The translations under genes and the position numbers were made by a program. DNA of 39,835 bases, from assembly GCA_944322375.1 (NCBI GenBank), contig CALUOX010000013.1:1-39835 (forward strand). Direction: 5' to 3'. Source of the DNA: an uncultured Alistipes sp. (GTDB taxonomy: Bacteria > Bacteroidota > Bacteroidia > Bacteroidales > Rikenellaceae). The notes beneath the pieces were generated by a model that saw only the letters and a program-made list of their open reading frames with translations, was not told the origin of the DNA and made no database searches. Below, in pieces: positions 1-7,949 of the stretch. Every line of letters begins with the position of its first letter. Position 1 is the stretch's first letter.

Positions 1-364
1 AAAGATAGTTGAGCAGAATGGCTCCTCCGACCGACAGGGCGTAACGGAACAATTGGGTGCGGGTGCGAAGCGGCGACGAACGGAACGCGACATTGCGGTT
101 GAGCCAGAAACCCGTAAAAAAGGTGATGGGAAAGACCAGAAACAACGAAGCGATCGGTGCCGACATATGGACAAACCCCAGATTGATGAATCGCTCTTCA
201 CCGATGAGATAGTGGTAAATCACATAATACCACATCGCATCGAGCGACAGATTCAGCCCCCCGCAGAAAGCATAACGGAAGAGCTGACGGGAGATCACCC
301 CGTCGAGCCGCCGCCAATAGAGACGATCGACGATACGGGTCAACAACGATGCGGGCGAGATCAT
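1..364 (-). CDS. GtrA-family membrane protein (partial, C-terminus cut off by window edge)
   Basis: The frame read on the minus strand from the ATG at 364 stays open to the left edge, giving about 121 residues without a stop. The protein begins with a basic amphipathic N-terminus (RLYWRRLDGVISRQLFRY), followed by hydrophobic segments containing FCGGLNLSLDA, FVVFPITFFTGFWLNR-like text and RYALSVGGAILLNYL. This pattern is typical of GtrA/DPMS-like four-helix membrane proteins, which are linked to polyprenyl-phosphate sugar handling in the cytoplasmic membrane. The ATG overlaps the stop of the upstream HU/SPOR gene by four bases (ATGA), so the two are probably translationally coupled. The carried sugar cannot be told from the sequence. 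Confidence 0.8.
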   Translation of the reverse strand, partial: MISPASLLTRIVDRLYWRRLDGVISRQLFRYAFCGGLNLSLDAMWYYVIYHYLIGEERFINLGFVHMSAPIASLFLVFPITFFTGFWLNRNVAFRSSPLRTRTQLFRYALSVGGAILLNYL

Positions 365-1434
365 TTTTTGCTGTAAATCCAGAGATCGGGCCACTGTTCC
401 CGATGTTCGCGGGCGAAACGTTCACACTCACCGCGCGTCTGCGAGCCGTATGGCGTAACCATGTATTTCGAGCCGAAAGGATAGACCGCCACCGCCATCG
501 ACGGATTCGTGCGAAGCAGTTCGTCGCGGCAGCGTGCAGCATTCGCTTCGGTCGAGAAGACCCCATAGACCACATAACTCCATCCCGACTGCATGCGTTC
601 CGCCGGAACCGTCACGGTCGATGACGTCTGTCCGACCCCCTCCGGAGCGGTCTTTCGGCTGTCGGCGTCGGTTTTCGCCGCACCGGAACCGACCGACTTG
701 TCCGACGCGGCTGCAACCGTTTCCGATGCTGCGGACGCAGGGGTTGAACCACCCTCAAGCGACCGCGCCGCGCCCTGCACGACCGGTGAATTTCTCCGCA
801 AGGAGTCCTCTCCCGCCGGCCTCCCGGACTCTGCCCCCTGCAATTCCGCGCTCCCGGTATCCCGTTCCGAGGGTGAAACCGTTGTCGGAGAGGGAGAAGC
901 TGCTCCCTGTGCAGTCACGGCGGGAGTTTGCTCCACACCCGCGCGCATGATCCTGTCAAATTCAAAGTCCGGCTTCATCAGGATGTAACCGAACACCCCC
1001 GCGGCAATCACCACGGCAACAACAGCCGTCGCAACCACCAGTCGGTTCATACGCGGCTGCAACGTCACAACCTCATTCCCGAGCGGATTCAGACGTTCGG
1101 CAAATGCCTTTTCAGGTATAAATGCACGATGCCGCAGGATGCCGATTCCCTCCAGAGTCAGAACCTCGCCGTCACGGCTCTTCGCCAACCAGCGATCGAA
1201 AATCGCCCGAGCCTGCACATCGTCGCATACCGCCGCTTCACGGATCAGATCGACAAGCGACGTACCTGTCTCATTCGAACGGAATTCGACTTCATTGTAC
1301 GGGGCGGCAATCCGACGCCGCGACAGGCGGCGGGCTCCATGATGCACCACGCAAAGCGTACCCACACCGGGAATCACGACCGCCCGATGAGCAAGCAGCG
1401 CTCCGCAGATGAGCTTGTTGATCTCTGTCACCAT
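361..1434 (-). CDS. HU-CCDC81-like / SPOR-domain envelope protein
   Basis: A 357-residue protein. Residues 1-128 are a cytoplasmic part with IPGVGTLCVVHHGA and a second LTLEGIGILRH motif, the tandem HU-like fold called HU-CCDC81 in Bacteroidota. A single transmembrane helix spans about 131-153. A Ser/Ala/Glu-rich linker covers about 165-280, and residues 283-357 form a SPOR-like domain (WSYVVYGVFSTEANA, then YMVTPYGS). SPOR domains bind denuded peptidoglycan glycan at division sites, so the protein probably links a cytoplasmic HU-like domain to septal wall; that role is family inference. It lies 30 bases downstream of lgt and overlaps the GtrA gene by four bases. Confidence 0.85.
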   Translation of the reverse strand: MVTEINKLICGALLAHRAVVIPGVGTLCVVHHGARRLSRRRIAAPYNEVEFRSNETGTSLVDLIREAAVCDDVQARAIFDRWLAKSRDGEVLTLEGIGILRHRAFIPEKAFAERLNPLGNEVVTLQPRMNRLVVATAVVAVVIAAGVFGYILMKPDFEFDRIMRAGVEQTPAVTAQGAASPSPTTVSPSERDTGSAELQGAESGRPAGEDSLRRNSPVVQGAARSLEGGSTPASAASETVAAASDKSVGSGAAKTDADSRKTAPEGVGQTSSTVTVPAERMQSGWSYVVYGVFSTEANAARCRDELLRTNPSMAVAVYPFGSKYMVTPYGSQTRGECERFAREHREQWPDLWIYSKK

Positions 1435-1464
1435 TTTTCACTTCTGGGATAAATCGCCCTGCCG

Positions 1465-2601
1465 TTAACGTTTGTGTTTATGCTCCGCCCTGTGGTGTAT
1501 CGTTTCCGGGGAAACGGCCTCCGACGCTGCGGATCCGGCCTTCGGCGCCGGGTCTGCAACCGGACGGCGCAACGCCCGCCAGATCATATACGCCCCGAAC
1601 AACACGAACGGAATACTCAACAGCTGTCCCATGTTGAGGAGCATGCCCTGTTCGAAAGCCTCCTGATCCTCCTTGATGAACTCGATGAGGAAACGGGTCA
1701 GAAAGACCCCGATCAATCCGACGCCGAAGAGCAGTCCGGGACGTCGGACACCCGCATTGCGCCGGTAATAGAGCCAGATCAGAAGAAGGAACGTCACCAC
1801 ATAACACAACGCCTCATAAAGCTGCGTAGGATGCTGTACGGGAACGGCTTCGACGGGCATGTCGCGATAGAGTCGCAGGAACTTGAATCCCCAGGGCTTG
1901 TCGGTAATGTTTCCCACGATCTCCGAGTTGAGCAGATTGCCGAAACGGACAATGGCGCCACCGATTGCAACCGGTATCATGATACGGTCGAGCGACCACA
2001 CGTACGGCAGTCTGTTTTTGCGCGAGAAGAGCCACAAACCGATCAGAAGGCCCACCGCAGCTCCATGACTCGCCATGCCGCCGTTGCGGATGCCGGTAAT
2101 GATCTCCAGCGGATGGGCAAGGAAATAGTCCGGTTCATAGAACAGACAGTGACCGACGCGCGAACCGATGATTGTCGCCAGCGTGCCGTAGATGAAGATC
2201 GACTCCGACACCGAAGAGGGCAGCCCTTCGCGTTTGCAGAAGTTGTCGAAGAACATGGCACCGAAGAGGATCGCCAGCATCCACATCAGGCCGTAATACC
2301 GAATCTCGGTTTTCGATGTCAGAAGCCACAACACGACCAGACAGACAATGCCGACGGTCAGAATCAGCGGAATGCCGGACATCAATGTATCGGAAGACTT
2401 TTTCGCTTTCCGGTTCCTTTTGCCCGCCTTGTCCGCCGCCGGCCGGCCGTTCTCCCGCACCAGATTGTATATCAGCCGCAGGATGATGATCCCGACAAGG
2501 ATCTTTACGAGCAGCCCGAAAGGGATGTCGGCGTGCACGAGTTGCGGAATGGTGAAAAAGACGGGATCGGGATCCCATACGACATACAGGGGATTGAACA
2601 T
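1465..2601 (-). CDS. lgt: Prolipoprotein diacylglyceryl transferase (Lgt) with N-terminal insertion
   Basis: Lgt moves diacylglyceryl from phosphatidylglycerol to the lipobox cysteine of prelipoproteins in the inner membrane. Family signatures are present: EIRYYGL (residues 99-105), GSRVGHCLFYEP, RNGGMASHGA with the conserved His, the RFGNLLNSEIVG signature, HPTQLYEA and FLTRFLIEFIKE. At 378 residues it is clearly longer than the usual roughly 270-300. The extra length sits between the N-terminal WDPDPVFF and EIRYYGL, elements normally close together. The insert (about residues 20-98) holds two predicted membrane segments joined by a basic loop (KAGKRNRKAKK). A Lys/His-rich tail follows the last helix. 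It is 11 bases downstream of the histidine kinase gene. Confidence 0.93.
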   Translation of the reverse strand: MFNPLYVVWDPDPVFFTIPQLVHADIPFGLLVKILVGIIILRLIYNLVRENGRPAADKAGKRNRKAKKSSDTLMSGIPLILTVGIVCLVVLWLLTSKTEIRYYGLMWMLAILFGAMFFDNFCKREGLPSSVSESIFIYGTLATIIGSRVGHCLFYEPDYFLAHPLEIITGIRNGGMASHGAAVGLLIGLWLFSRKNRLPYVWSLDRIMIPVAIGGAIVRFGNLLNSEIVGNITDKPWGFKFLRLYRDMPVEAVPVQHPTQLYEALCYVVTFLLLIWLYYRRNAGVRRPGLLFGVGLIGVFLTRFLIEFIKEDQEAFEQGMLLNMGQLLSIPFVLFGAYMIWRALRRPVADPAPKAGSAASEAVSPETIHHRAEHKHKR

Positions 2602-2612
2602 CTCAAACAGGA

Positions 2613-3659
2613 TTATTTGACATCGTTGGGGTCAGCCTTCTTGAGCGTAAAGGAGAAGGTGCTGCCCACACCCAGTTCACTGCGCAGGGTGATGTGTTCA
2701 CCATGCGCCTCGACGATATGTTTCACAATGGCCAGACCGAGTCCCGTACCGCCGTGTTCGCGCGAGCGGCCCTTGTCGGTACGGTAGAAGCGTTCGAAGA
2801 CACGCGGGATATCCTCCTTCGCAATGCCGACACCCGTATCCTCGACCTCGATGAGGATCTTGTCGAGCAGATCGCGGAACCGCACGCGCGTCTGACCGCC
2901 CTCCTTGCCGTAGCAGATCGAATTGGTCAGCAGATTGACCATCACCTGCCCCACGTAATGCTTGTCGGCCGAGACCCAGAACGGCGACGGCAGCGCATCG
3001 GCACCCTTGACCAGCAGTTTGATGTGGCGCTCCTCGGCCTTCATCTCCAACTGATCGGCAATCTCCTTCGTCAGGGCCACGATATCGAACTGCTCCATCT
3101 TCAGCCGGGTCATGTCGCTTTCGAGTTTCGCGATCGTATCGAGATCGTTTACGATGTTGATCAGCCGGTCGATGCTCTTTTCGGTGCGTTCCAGGTATTT
3201 GCGGTTGATGAGTTCATCCTCCAGACCGCCGTCAAGCAAGGTCGAGATGTATCCCTGAATATTGAAGATCGGGGTTTTCAATTCATGCGCCACGTTTCCC
3301 AGATACTCCTTGCGGAACTTTTCGGTCTCCTTGAGGCGGGCGATCTCCATATCGTTGGTTTCGGCCCATGCCGACAACTCCTCGGAGATGTTCTCCACAT
3401 GTTTGTCCTTCAACTCATCAAGGATCTCGTGCGTATGCACATTGCGCGAAAAGACGATCGAATAGATCGGTTTGAGCTTGTAGGCGACATATTTGCGGAT
3501 CACGAAGAGTGCAAAGAGCGCCACGGCCAGGAACGTGCCGACGGCCACACACAACACAACCCACCACACGACATGGGCCAACGCCATGGATACGGCAACG
3601 ATCACGGCCGCCAACAGGGCCACAAGCAGGGAAGAAGTCTCTTTCGTTTTGATGGTCAT
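2613..3659 (-). CDS. Two-component sensor histidine kinase (PhoR-like), no adjacent regulator
   Basis: A 348-residue inner-membrane histidine kinase. Two closely spaced N-terminal membrane helices (about 10-30 and 33-54) leave almost no periplasmic sensor. A coiled linker leads to the DHp H-box GNVAHELKTP, with His125 as the predicted phospho-acceptor. The catalytic domain shows an N-box (LLTNSICYG), DTGVGI (G1), FERFYR (F-box) and GGTGLGLAIVKHIV (G2). This is the PhoR/ResE-like layout. No response regulator is visible nearby, so its partner is encoded elsewhere. It lies 53 bases after ribE and 11 bases before lgt, probably in one transcript. Confidence 0.93.
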   Translation of the reverse strand: MTIKTKETSSLLVALLAAVIVAVSMALAHVVWWVVLCVAVGTFLAVALFALFVIRKYVAYKLKPIYSIVFSRNVHTHEILDELKDKHVENISEELSAWAETNDMEIARLKETEKFRKEYLGNVAHELKTPIFNIQGYISTLLDGGLEDELINRKYLERTEKSIDRLINIVNDLDTIAKLESDMTRLKMEQFDIVALTKEIADQLEMKAEERHIKLLVKGADALPSPFWVSADKHYVGQVMVNLLTNSICYGKEGGQTRVRFRDLLDKILIEVEDTGVGIAKEDIPRVFERFYRTDKGRSREHGGTGLGLAIVKHIVEAHGEHITLRSELGVGSTFSFTLKKADPNDVK

Positions 3660-3712
3660 CGTTCAAAAATGTATTAAGGGTACGACAAATCCGCACCGAC
3701 AATGCGGTGCGG

Positions 3713-4309
3713 TCAATGTTTCAGATAATTCTGCATCAGACGGGCAATATACTTTCCGACGATGTCGAATTCGATGTTCACGACCGAACCGACACCGATG
3801 CGGCAAAAGTTGGTATGCTCGAACGTATAGGGGATGATTGCGACACTGAAACCGTCGGGACGGGATTCACAGACGGTAAGGCTCACGCCATTGACGGCAA
3901 TGGAACCCTTTTCGACCGTACAGTTGTCCCCGTGCGGCTCGTAATGGAAGTTGAAGTACCAGCTGCCACCGGCCTCCTCCACCGAAGTGCATACGGCCGT
4001 CTGATCGACATGACCCTGCACGATATGGCCGTCGAGCAGTGCGTCGGGTTTCATCGAACGTTCCACATTGACCAGGTCTCCGGGCTGCAGAAGGTCGAGA
4101 TTGCTGCGCTGCAGGGTCTCCTTCATTGCCGTGACCGTATAGGTATCCTCGGTGAGATCCACAACCGTCAGACAGACCCCGTTATGGGCGATGCTCTGAT
4201 CGATTTTCAGTTCGCGGCAGAAATCCGCGCGGAAGGTAAAATGTTTGTTCTGCTGTTCGCGGCGAACGGATACTACGGTCGCCATCTGTTCTATAATTCC
4301 GGAGAACAT
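3713..4309 (-). CDS. ribE: Riboflavin synthase alpha subunit
   Basis: Catalyses dismutation of two 6,7-dimethyl-8-ribityllumazine molecules to riboflavin. At 198 residues it matches the family. The two internally duplicated lumazine-binding halves are visible: MFSGIIEQ and NGVCLTV in the first, and GHIVQGHVD followed by SIAVNGVSLTV in the second. The ATG at 4309 gives the conserved MFSGI start. A promoter-like element lies just upstream at 4335-4366. It appears to be the first gene of a minus-strand unit running through the kinase, lgt, SPOR and GtrA genes. The other riboflavin gene here, ribBA, is 15 kb away in another operon. Confidence 0.95.
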   Translation of the reverse strand: MFSGIIEQMATVVSVRREQQNKHFTFRADFCRELKIDQSIAHNGVCLTVVDLTEDTYTVTAMKETLQRSNLDLLQPGDLVNVERSMKPDALLDGHIVQGHVDQTAVCTSVEEAGGSWYFNFHYEPHGDNCTVEKGSIAVNGVSLTVCESRPDGFSVAIIPYTFEHTNFCRIGVGSVVNIEFDIVGKYIARLMQNYLKH

Positions 4310-4334
4310 ACGTTTGAATGCTAAAATGGATTGC

Positions 4335-4366
4335 TAAAGATAAGCATTATTTCCCAAACGCCCAAA
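4335..4366 (-). promoter_or_regulatory. Probable promoter of the ribE operon
   Basis: On the minus strand, TTTG (4366-4363) is followed after 20 bases by TATCTTTA (4342-4335), one base off the Bacteroidota -7 consensus TAnnTTTG at the expected spacing. The box ends 25 bases before the ribE start codon. Confidence 0.6.
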
Positions 4367-4414
4367 CGCGCGCGGCGGATCTTCGGCAATTCCCCTCCGG
4401 CAATTCCTCCGGCA

Positions 4415-5044
4415 TCAATCGGCAATCAGATGATATCTTACACGATAAATCTTCACGATATCGCGTTTTTTCAGCACCATGTCATCGAAACCGTCTGCCG
4501 CAGAGGCCGCCATGCGGACCGTCGCGGCATCGGGACCGCCGTGCAGGCGGCGCAGAATCGCCATTTTCGGAGTTACGACGACATAAAGTCCTCCGGGGAT
4601 AATCGTCTCCGTATCGGCTTCGGAGAGAAACACCAACGTGCCGGGCGGCAGCAGGGAGCCCATCTCCCGACCGTTATAGTAAAGGGCGTAATCGGCCTCG
4701 CAACCTTCGGGCAGCACGACATACCCCGAAGCGGACAGCGAGTCGATTCCCCGAATCGATTTCTCGACATCGACGGCATAAAAGGGGATCTGCGCCCCCC
4801 GCTCGCCGCTCTCCTCGACAAACATCTGCCCGCGGCCCGTCAACAGCCACAACAGATCGATCTGCGGGAAATGCTGAACGATACGCTCGGCAAGTTTCCG
4901 CGAAATACCGTTGTTGCCGCGTTTGATCTGATAGAGATTTTCAGCGCGTGCAAGTCCGATATAACGGGCAAAATAGTTCGTTGACATGTTCGCCCATTTC
5001 ACGATACTTTCAATTCTTTGCCAATTATTTTGGATTTCGTGCAT
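4415..5044 (-). CDS. HTH / S24 (LexA-like) transcriptional regulator, protease site apparently lost
   Basis: With the start at MHEIQNNW (5044) the protein has 209 residues. A start 36 bases upstream at 5080 is open but would overlap the tRNA-Arg promoter region. The N-terminal 75 residues form a lambda-repressor-like helix-turn-helix (MSTNYFARYIGLARAENLYQIKRG, ending LLWLLTGRGQMF), as in Bacteroidota phage-repressor-like regulators. The C-terminal half resembles the S24/LexA fold. However, the normally catalytic GxSM region reads NGREMGSLLPPG, and the expected Lys of the KR motif reads AILRRLHG. Self-cleavage is therefore doubtful. No phage genes are nearby, and targets are unknown. Confidence 0.75.
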   Translation of the reverse strand: MHEIQNNWQRIESIVKWANMSTNYFARYIGLARAENLYQIKRGNNGISRKLAERIVQHFPQIDLLWLLTGRGQMFVEESGERGAQIPFYAVDVEKSIRGIDSLSASGYVVLPEGCEADYALYYNGREMGSLLPPGTLVFLSEADTETIIPGGLYVVVTPKMAILRRLHGGPDAATVRMAASAADGFDDMVLKKRDIVKIYRVRYHLIAD

Positions 5045-5063
5045 TATTTTCAAATTTTTTTTG

Positions 5064-5071
5064 CACCTTTG
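5064..5071 (+). promoter_or_regulatory. Possible -7 box of tRNA-Arg
   Basis: CACCTTTG, one base off TAnnTTTG, ends 10 bases before the tRNA 5' end. No clear -33 element lies at standard spacing, so confidence is low. Confidence 0.4.
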
Positions 5072-5081
5072 CACCGTCATT

Positions 5082-5153
5082 GGTCTCGTAGTTCAATGGA
5101 TAGAATATAAGATTCCGGTTCTTACGATGTGGGTTCGATTCCCGCCGAGATCA
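5082..5153 (+). tRNA. tRNA-Arg (anticodon CCG)
   Basis: A full cloverleaf can be drawn by hand. Acceptor GGTCTCG pairs with CGAGATC; the D stem is GTTC/GAAT. The anticodon stem is TAAGA/TCTTA with loop TTCCGGT, giving anticodon CCG (reads CGG, Arg). The T stem is GTGGG/CCCGC with loop TTCGATT, and the discriminator base is A. The 3' CCA is not encoded. It is divergent from the S24-like regulator. Confidence 0.93.
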
Positions 5154-5427
5154 CTTTCTTCTTCATTCCCAGAACATTCCCAGAACATTCAAGCACCTTT
5201 TTCACCTTCCGCGGACCTGCTTTTGCCTGCGGATGACGGACCCTGCAACAAGCGTCCCAATCTTTCAGACAAAATTAATAACAAAAATCCATTTTCCAAC
5301 AAAAAATAGCAATTTAGGGCACACTAATATTGCATCAGGGCCGCCAGCATCCTCTTTTACGAAGCGACAAGAGAGTCGTGCCGTGCAATGAAGGACGAGT
5401 GAAGAAACGAGCCTTTTGGCATCGCAT
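5154..5427. other. Intergenic region after tRNA-Arg with short tandem repeat
   Basis: No credible gene is visible. The segment starts with two and a half copies of an 11-base unit CATTCCCAGAA (5164-5190), just 10 bases after the tRNA. An AT-rich stretch around 5265-5335 follows. Short open frames here lack coding character. Confidence 0.6.
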
Positions 5428-5461
5428 AAAAAAGTCCGGTCATGCCGAAACATGACCGGAC
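5428..5461 (-). terminator. Rho-independent terminator of the barrel/anti-sigma gene
   Basis: Perfect 11-bp arms GTCCGGTCATG (5434-5444) and CATGACCGGAC (5451-5461) enclose a 6-base loop. On the minus strand they are followed by six T residues (5433-5428). It lies about 33 bases past the stop of the minus-strand gene. Confidence 0.88.
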
Positions 5462-5493
5462 ATATTCCATTCCCGGCGGTTTCCGTCCGCAGG

Positions 5494-6837
5494 TCAATAG
5501 GTCAGACGCACCCCTATCTGCAGGGAGAGATTTACGGGGGTCTCCGTATGCGAAGTCCGCAAATCGGTCTCCGTCAAATAATACGAAACACCCGGCTCGA
5601 AATAGAGTGCCGTATGGGGTGTAAAATCATACTGCACGCCCGTCATCGCCATCAAGGACCACTGCAGAGTCTTTTCCGACACCCGTTCGGACCCGAATTC
5701 CGCATAGACCACCTTTTCGGCCATGCCTCCGGCACCAAGATAGAGCTTCCAATTGCTCCGGGCCAGAAAATCCCAGTTGATCCGCAACGGAATTCCCAAC
5801 AGGTGAAGCGTCTGGTCGAACGATTCGTCTTCGACAGAGATCCGCACATCGGAACGCAGCAGCGAATAGACAAGGCCGCTCTCCAGCGAGAGCCCGTGGC
5901 CGATCTCTTTCCGCACCGAGAGTCCGAAACTGAGCGGTTGCTTGTGATTATAGAGATACTCGTCGTATCCACGCTCCACCCTTACGACATGCTGCATTGC
6001 ACTGAGCGAGTACCCGCCGTTGAAGGTCCAGGGGACAGTCGTCCCCGACGTTGCGTTTCGGGCCGTGGGCAACCCCGCGGCAAAGAGCCCTATCGAAGTC
6101 CGACGGTTCCGGCCAGTTGTCCGATCGAGTGCATATCCGGCGTTTCTACCGTCCGCACCGGACACGCCGTTGCGAAGCGCTGTTCCGCCGCTCCTTGTGG
6201 TTCGGCCTTCCTGCTTCGATCCGACGGCTTTTGCCGCCGGCGATTTTGCGCTGTTATTCACAGAAGCCTGTCGCTCGGCAGATTCCGTCGAGTGCGGCCG
6301 GGATGTCGAGGCGGAGGACCCTTCCAGATTTTTTGCCGCGGGGACAGAGTTCGTCGCAACGGCTTTCGCCAGATAGAGAGAAGCGTCCGCGCCACCTCCG
6401 GAGACGGGATCGATCACACGTTTCGGAGTTCCGTGTGCGATCTGCTCGGGAGCAGGTGCGTCGATCGACTCCCGCAGCGCCGCGCGGACCTTTTCGACCA
6501 ACCCGTCATCAGCCGTTGCGGGCCAAGCAATTGATTTGTTCAGAAGCTGACCGTCCGCCGTCGTGGATTCTCCGGCAAAGAACGTTCGATCACCGTCCAC
6601 AACACCTTGATTTACGACAGTCTCACCTATTATTAATACGGCAATCGCCACGACGGCGGCTACGGCAGCTATTTTTTTCCATACGGGACCGAACACGCGA
6701 CGACGGGCATCGACATGGAGCAGATCACGCTCGATCGACTCCCATCCACCTGCCGGCAGCGGTTCTTCGGAGTGTTTCAGCGTTTTCCGAAGCTCCGCAA
6801 TCCACGCTTCATCCCGTTCATTCATGTTGTCTTTCAT
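5494..6837 (-). CDS. Dma-like dual membrane-spanning anti-sigma factor (anti-sigma N-terminus, TM, linker, outer-membrane beta-barrel)
   Basis: From the ATG at 6837 the protein has 447 residues; a second ATG at 6825 is also possible. The frame stays open upstream, but that part shows no coding character. Residues 1-50 are cytoplasmic and acidic/amphipathic with PLPAGGWESIERDL, like Bacteroidota anti-sigma N-termini. One transmembrane helix spans about 55-71. Residues 73-246 are a Ser/Ala/Gly/Arg-rich low-complexity linker. Residues 247-447 look like an 8-strand-type outer-membrane barrel: alternating strands, LYLGAGGMAEKVVYAEFG, ALYFEPGVSYYL and terminal LSLQIGVRLTY ending in an aromatic. This is the order described for the Dma family, in which the N-terminus holds an ECF sigma factor and the barrel sits in the outer membrane. 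The ECF gene is upstream and a NigD-like gene is divergent. Confidence 0.85.
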   Translation of the reverse strand: MKDNMNERDEAWIAELRKTLKHSEEPLPAGGWESIERDLLHVDARRRVFGPVWKKIAAVAAVVAIAVLIIGETVVNQGVVDGDRTFFAGESTTADGQLLNKSIAWPATADDGLVEKVRAALRESIDAPAPEQIAHGTPKRVIDPVSGGGADASLYLAKAVATNSVPAAKNLEGSSASTSRPHSTESAERQASVNNSAKSPAAKAVGSKQEGRTTRSGGTALRNGVSGADGRNAGYALDRTTGRNRRTSIGLFAAGLPTARNATSGTTVPWTFNGGYSLSAMQHVVRVERGYDEYLYNHKQPLSFGLSVRKEIGHGLSLESGLVYSLLRSDVRISVEDESFDQTLHLLGIPLRINWDFLARSNWKLYLGAGGMAEKVVYAEFGSERVSEKTLQWSLMAMTGVQYDFTPHTALYFEPGVSYYLTETDLRTSHTETPVNLSLQIGVRLTY

Positions 6838-7365
6838 TCTTATCCTTATACTCCGTTTTTCGGAGCAACCCGTTCTCTTATTATTCAGCTTCGACATTCC
6901 CTCTCCCGACATTTCACCCGTCGGTGGGAATCCCGACATCTTCACTCTTACGCTGTCGCATCCAGAGCCACAAACCGTTTTGCACTCTCCGACAGATCCG
7001 TATGACAGGCATCTTCGCTTCGTCCCGACCTGTCCGGGCACAAGTCATTCCTGCTTCGACCCGACAAATCTGCCTGACAAGTTATTCCCGTTCCATCCGC
7101 TTGCGATCAACAAGAGGTCGTCTTCTCTTCCAAATCTCTTTCATGCTCTCTCCTCCTCTCTCTTCTCGTACCCTACTCTCTTCCTCTTCTTCACTTCACC
7201 TCTTTCCACTCCCATTCATCTCGCTCTTCCCTTTTCCCTCCTCTCGTCTTGTTTCTCTCCTCTCGTCCCGCTCGCTCTTATCTACCCCCCCTGCAACGGC
7301 ACTTTGTTGGATCGCTGTGCCCCGGCATCTTCACTTTTTCACTGTCCGGCAGGCAGGATGAGCGG
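6838..7365 (-). other. 528-base purine-rich (sense) spacer between ECF sigma and Dma-like gene
   Basis: No coding region is supported here on either strand. The minus (transcribed) strand is strongly purine-rich: in 7121-7280 I count only 20 purines in 160 plus-strand bases, so the mRNA would be close to 88% purine there. Between about 6960 and 7110 there are imperfect internal repeats, for example GTCGGGTCGAAGC and GTCGGGACGAAGC on the minus strand. The long plus-strand open frame over this stretch is Ser/Leu/Phe-rich only because of the pyrimidine bias. Confidence 0.75.
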
Positions 7366-7920
7366 TTATTCGTCTTTTTTCAAATACTCCCGAATACGGC
7401 GAGCCAGCAAGGCCTTGGCGCGAAACAACTGTGACGATGACGTTTTTTCACTGATTCCCAACCGTTCAGCAATCTCCCTATGCGGCAGTTCCTCGATACA
7501 GAAGAGGTTGAAAATCGTCCGGTAGCCGTCGGGCAGTTCGGAGATCATCTGTCGGAGCACCTCGTACGGCACCCGTGCCATCTCGGCCGACGTCGGTTCT
7601 TCATATTGCTCGGGCAGACGTTCGACCGTCACCGGATAGTGCAAGCGATGTTTGCGCCGCAACGCTTCAAGCGCGACATTGACCGTAATACGCTCCATCC
7701 AGGCCCTCAAGGAGCCCTCACCCCGCCAGGCAAAGCGGTCAAATGCCCCGAATATCTTCAGAAAGGCATCGTGCAACAAGTCTTCCGCCACCGCCCGATC
7801 TCCCGCATAGCGCAGGCAAATGCTCAACAGACGACCTCCATAACGAGTGTAGAGCTCGCGGCGGGCTTCATTGTCTCCGGCTTTGCACCGCTCGGCGAGT
7901 ATCCGTTCCTCCATGTTCAT
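7366..7920 (-). CDS. ECF-type RNA polymerase sigma factor (partner of the Dma-like protein)
   Basis: With the ATG at 7920 the product has 184 residues (MEERIL at 7914 is an alternative); the longer upstream frame is non-coding-like. Region 2 is seen in LYTRYGGRLLSICLRY, GDRAVAEDLLHDAFLKIF and LRAWMERITVNVALEALRR. Region 4 has ISELPDGYRTIFNLF and the helix-turn-helix HREIAERLGISEKTSSSQLFRAKALL. This is a typical Bacteroidota ECF sigma. It is upstream of, and co-oriented with, the Dma-like anti-sigma gene and divergent from a NigD-like gene. An inverted repeat in the shared promoter region suggests autoregulation, which is inference. Confidence 0.94.
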   Translation of the reverse strand: MNMEERILAERCKAGDNEARRELYTRYGGRLLSICLRYAGDRAVAEDLLHDAFLKIFGAFDRFAWRGEGSLRAWMERITVNVALEALRRKHRLHYPVTVERLPEQYEEPTSAEMARVPYEVLRQMISELPDGYRTIFNLFCIEELPHREIAERLGISEKTSSSQLFRAKALLARRIREYLKKDE

Positions 7921-7949
7921 CGTCCATATATAATAATGATGCGGGGCGG

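Noticed and set aside
5265-5453. 62-codon minus-strand open frame between tRNA-Arg and the Dma-like gene
   Set aside because: It covers the terminator of the Dma-like gene, has no promoter and shows no recognisable protein features.
6838-7041. N-terminal extension of the Dma-like protein to an ATG at 7041
   Set aside because: The 68 extra residues are low-complexity and would put unrelated sequence before the conserved anti-sigma-like start; the ATG at 6837 or 6825 fits better.
6824-7525. Plus-strand open frame of 233 codons across the sigma/anti-sigma spacer
   Set aside because: Its product is almost all Ser, Leu, Phe and Pro, as expected from a pyrimidine tract, and it runs into the antisense of the sigma gene.
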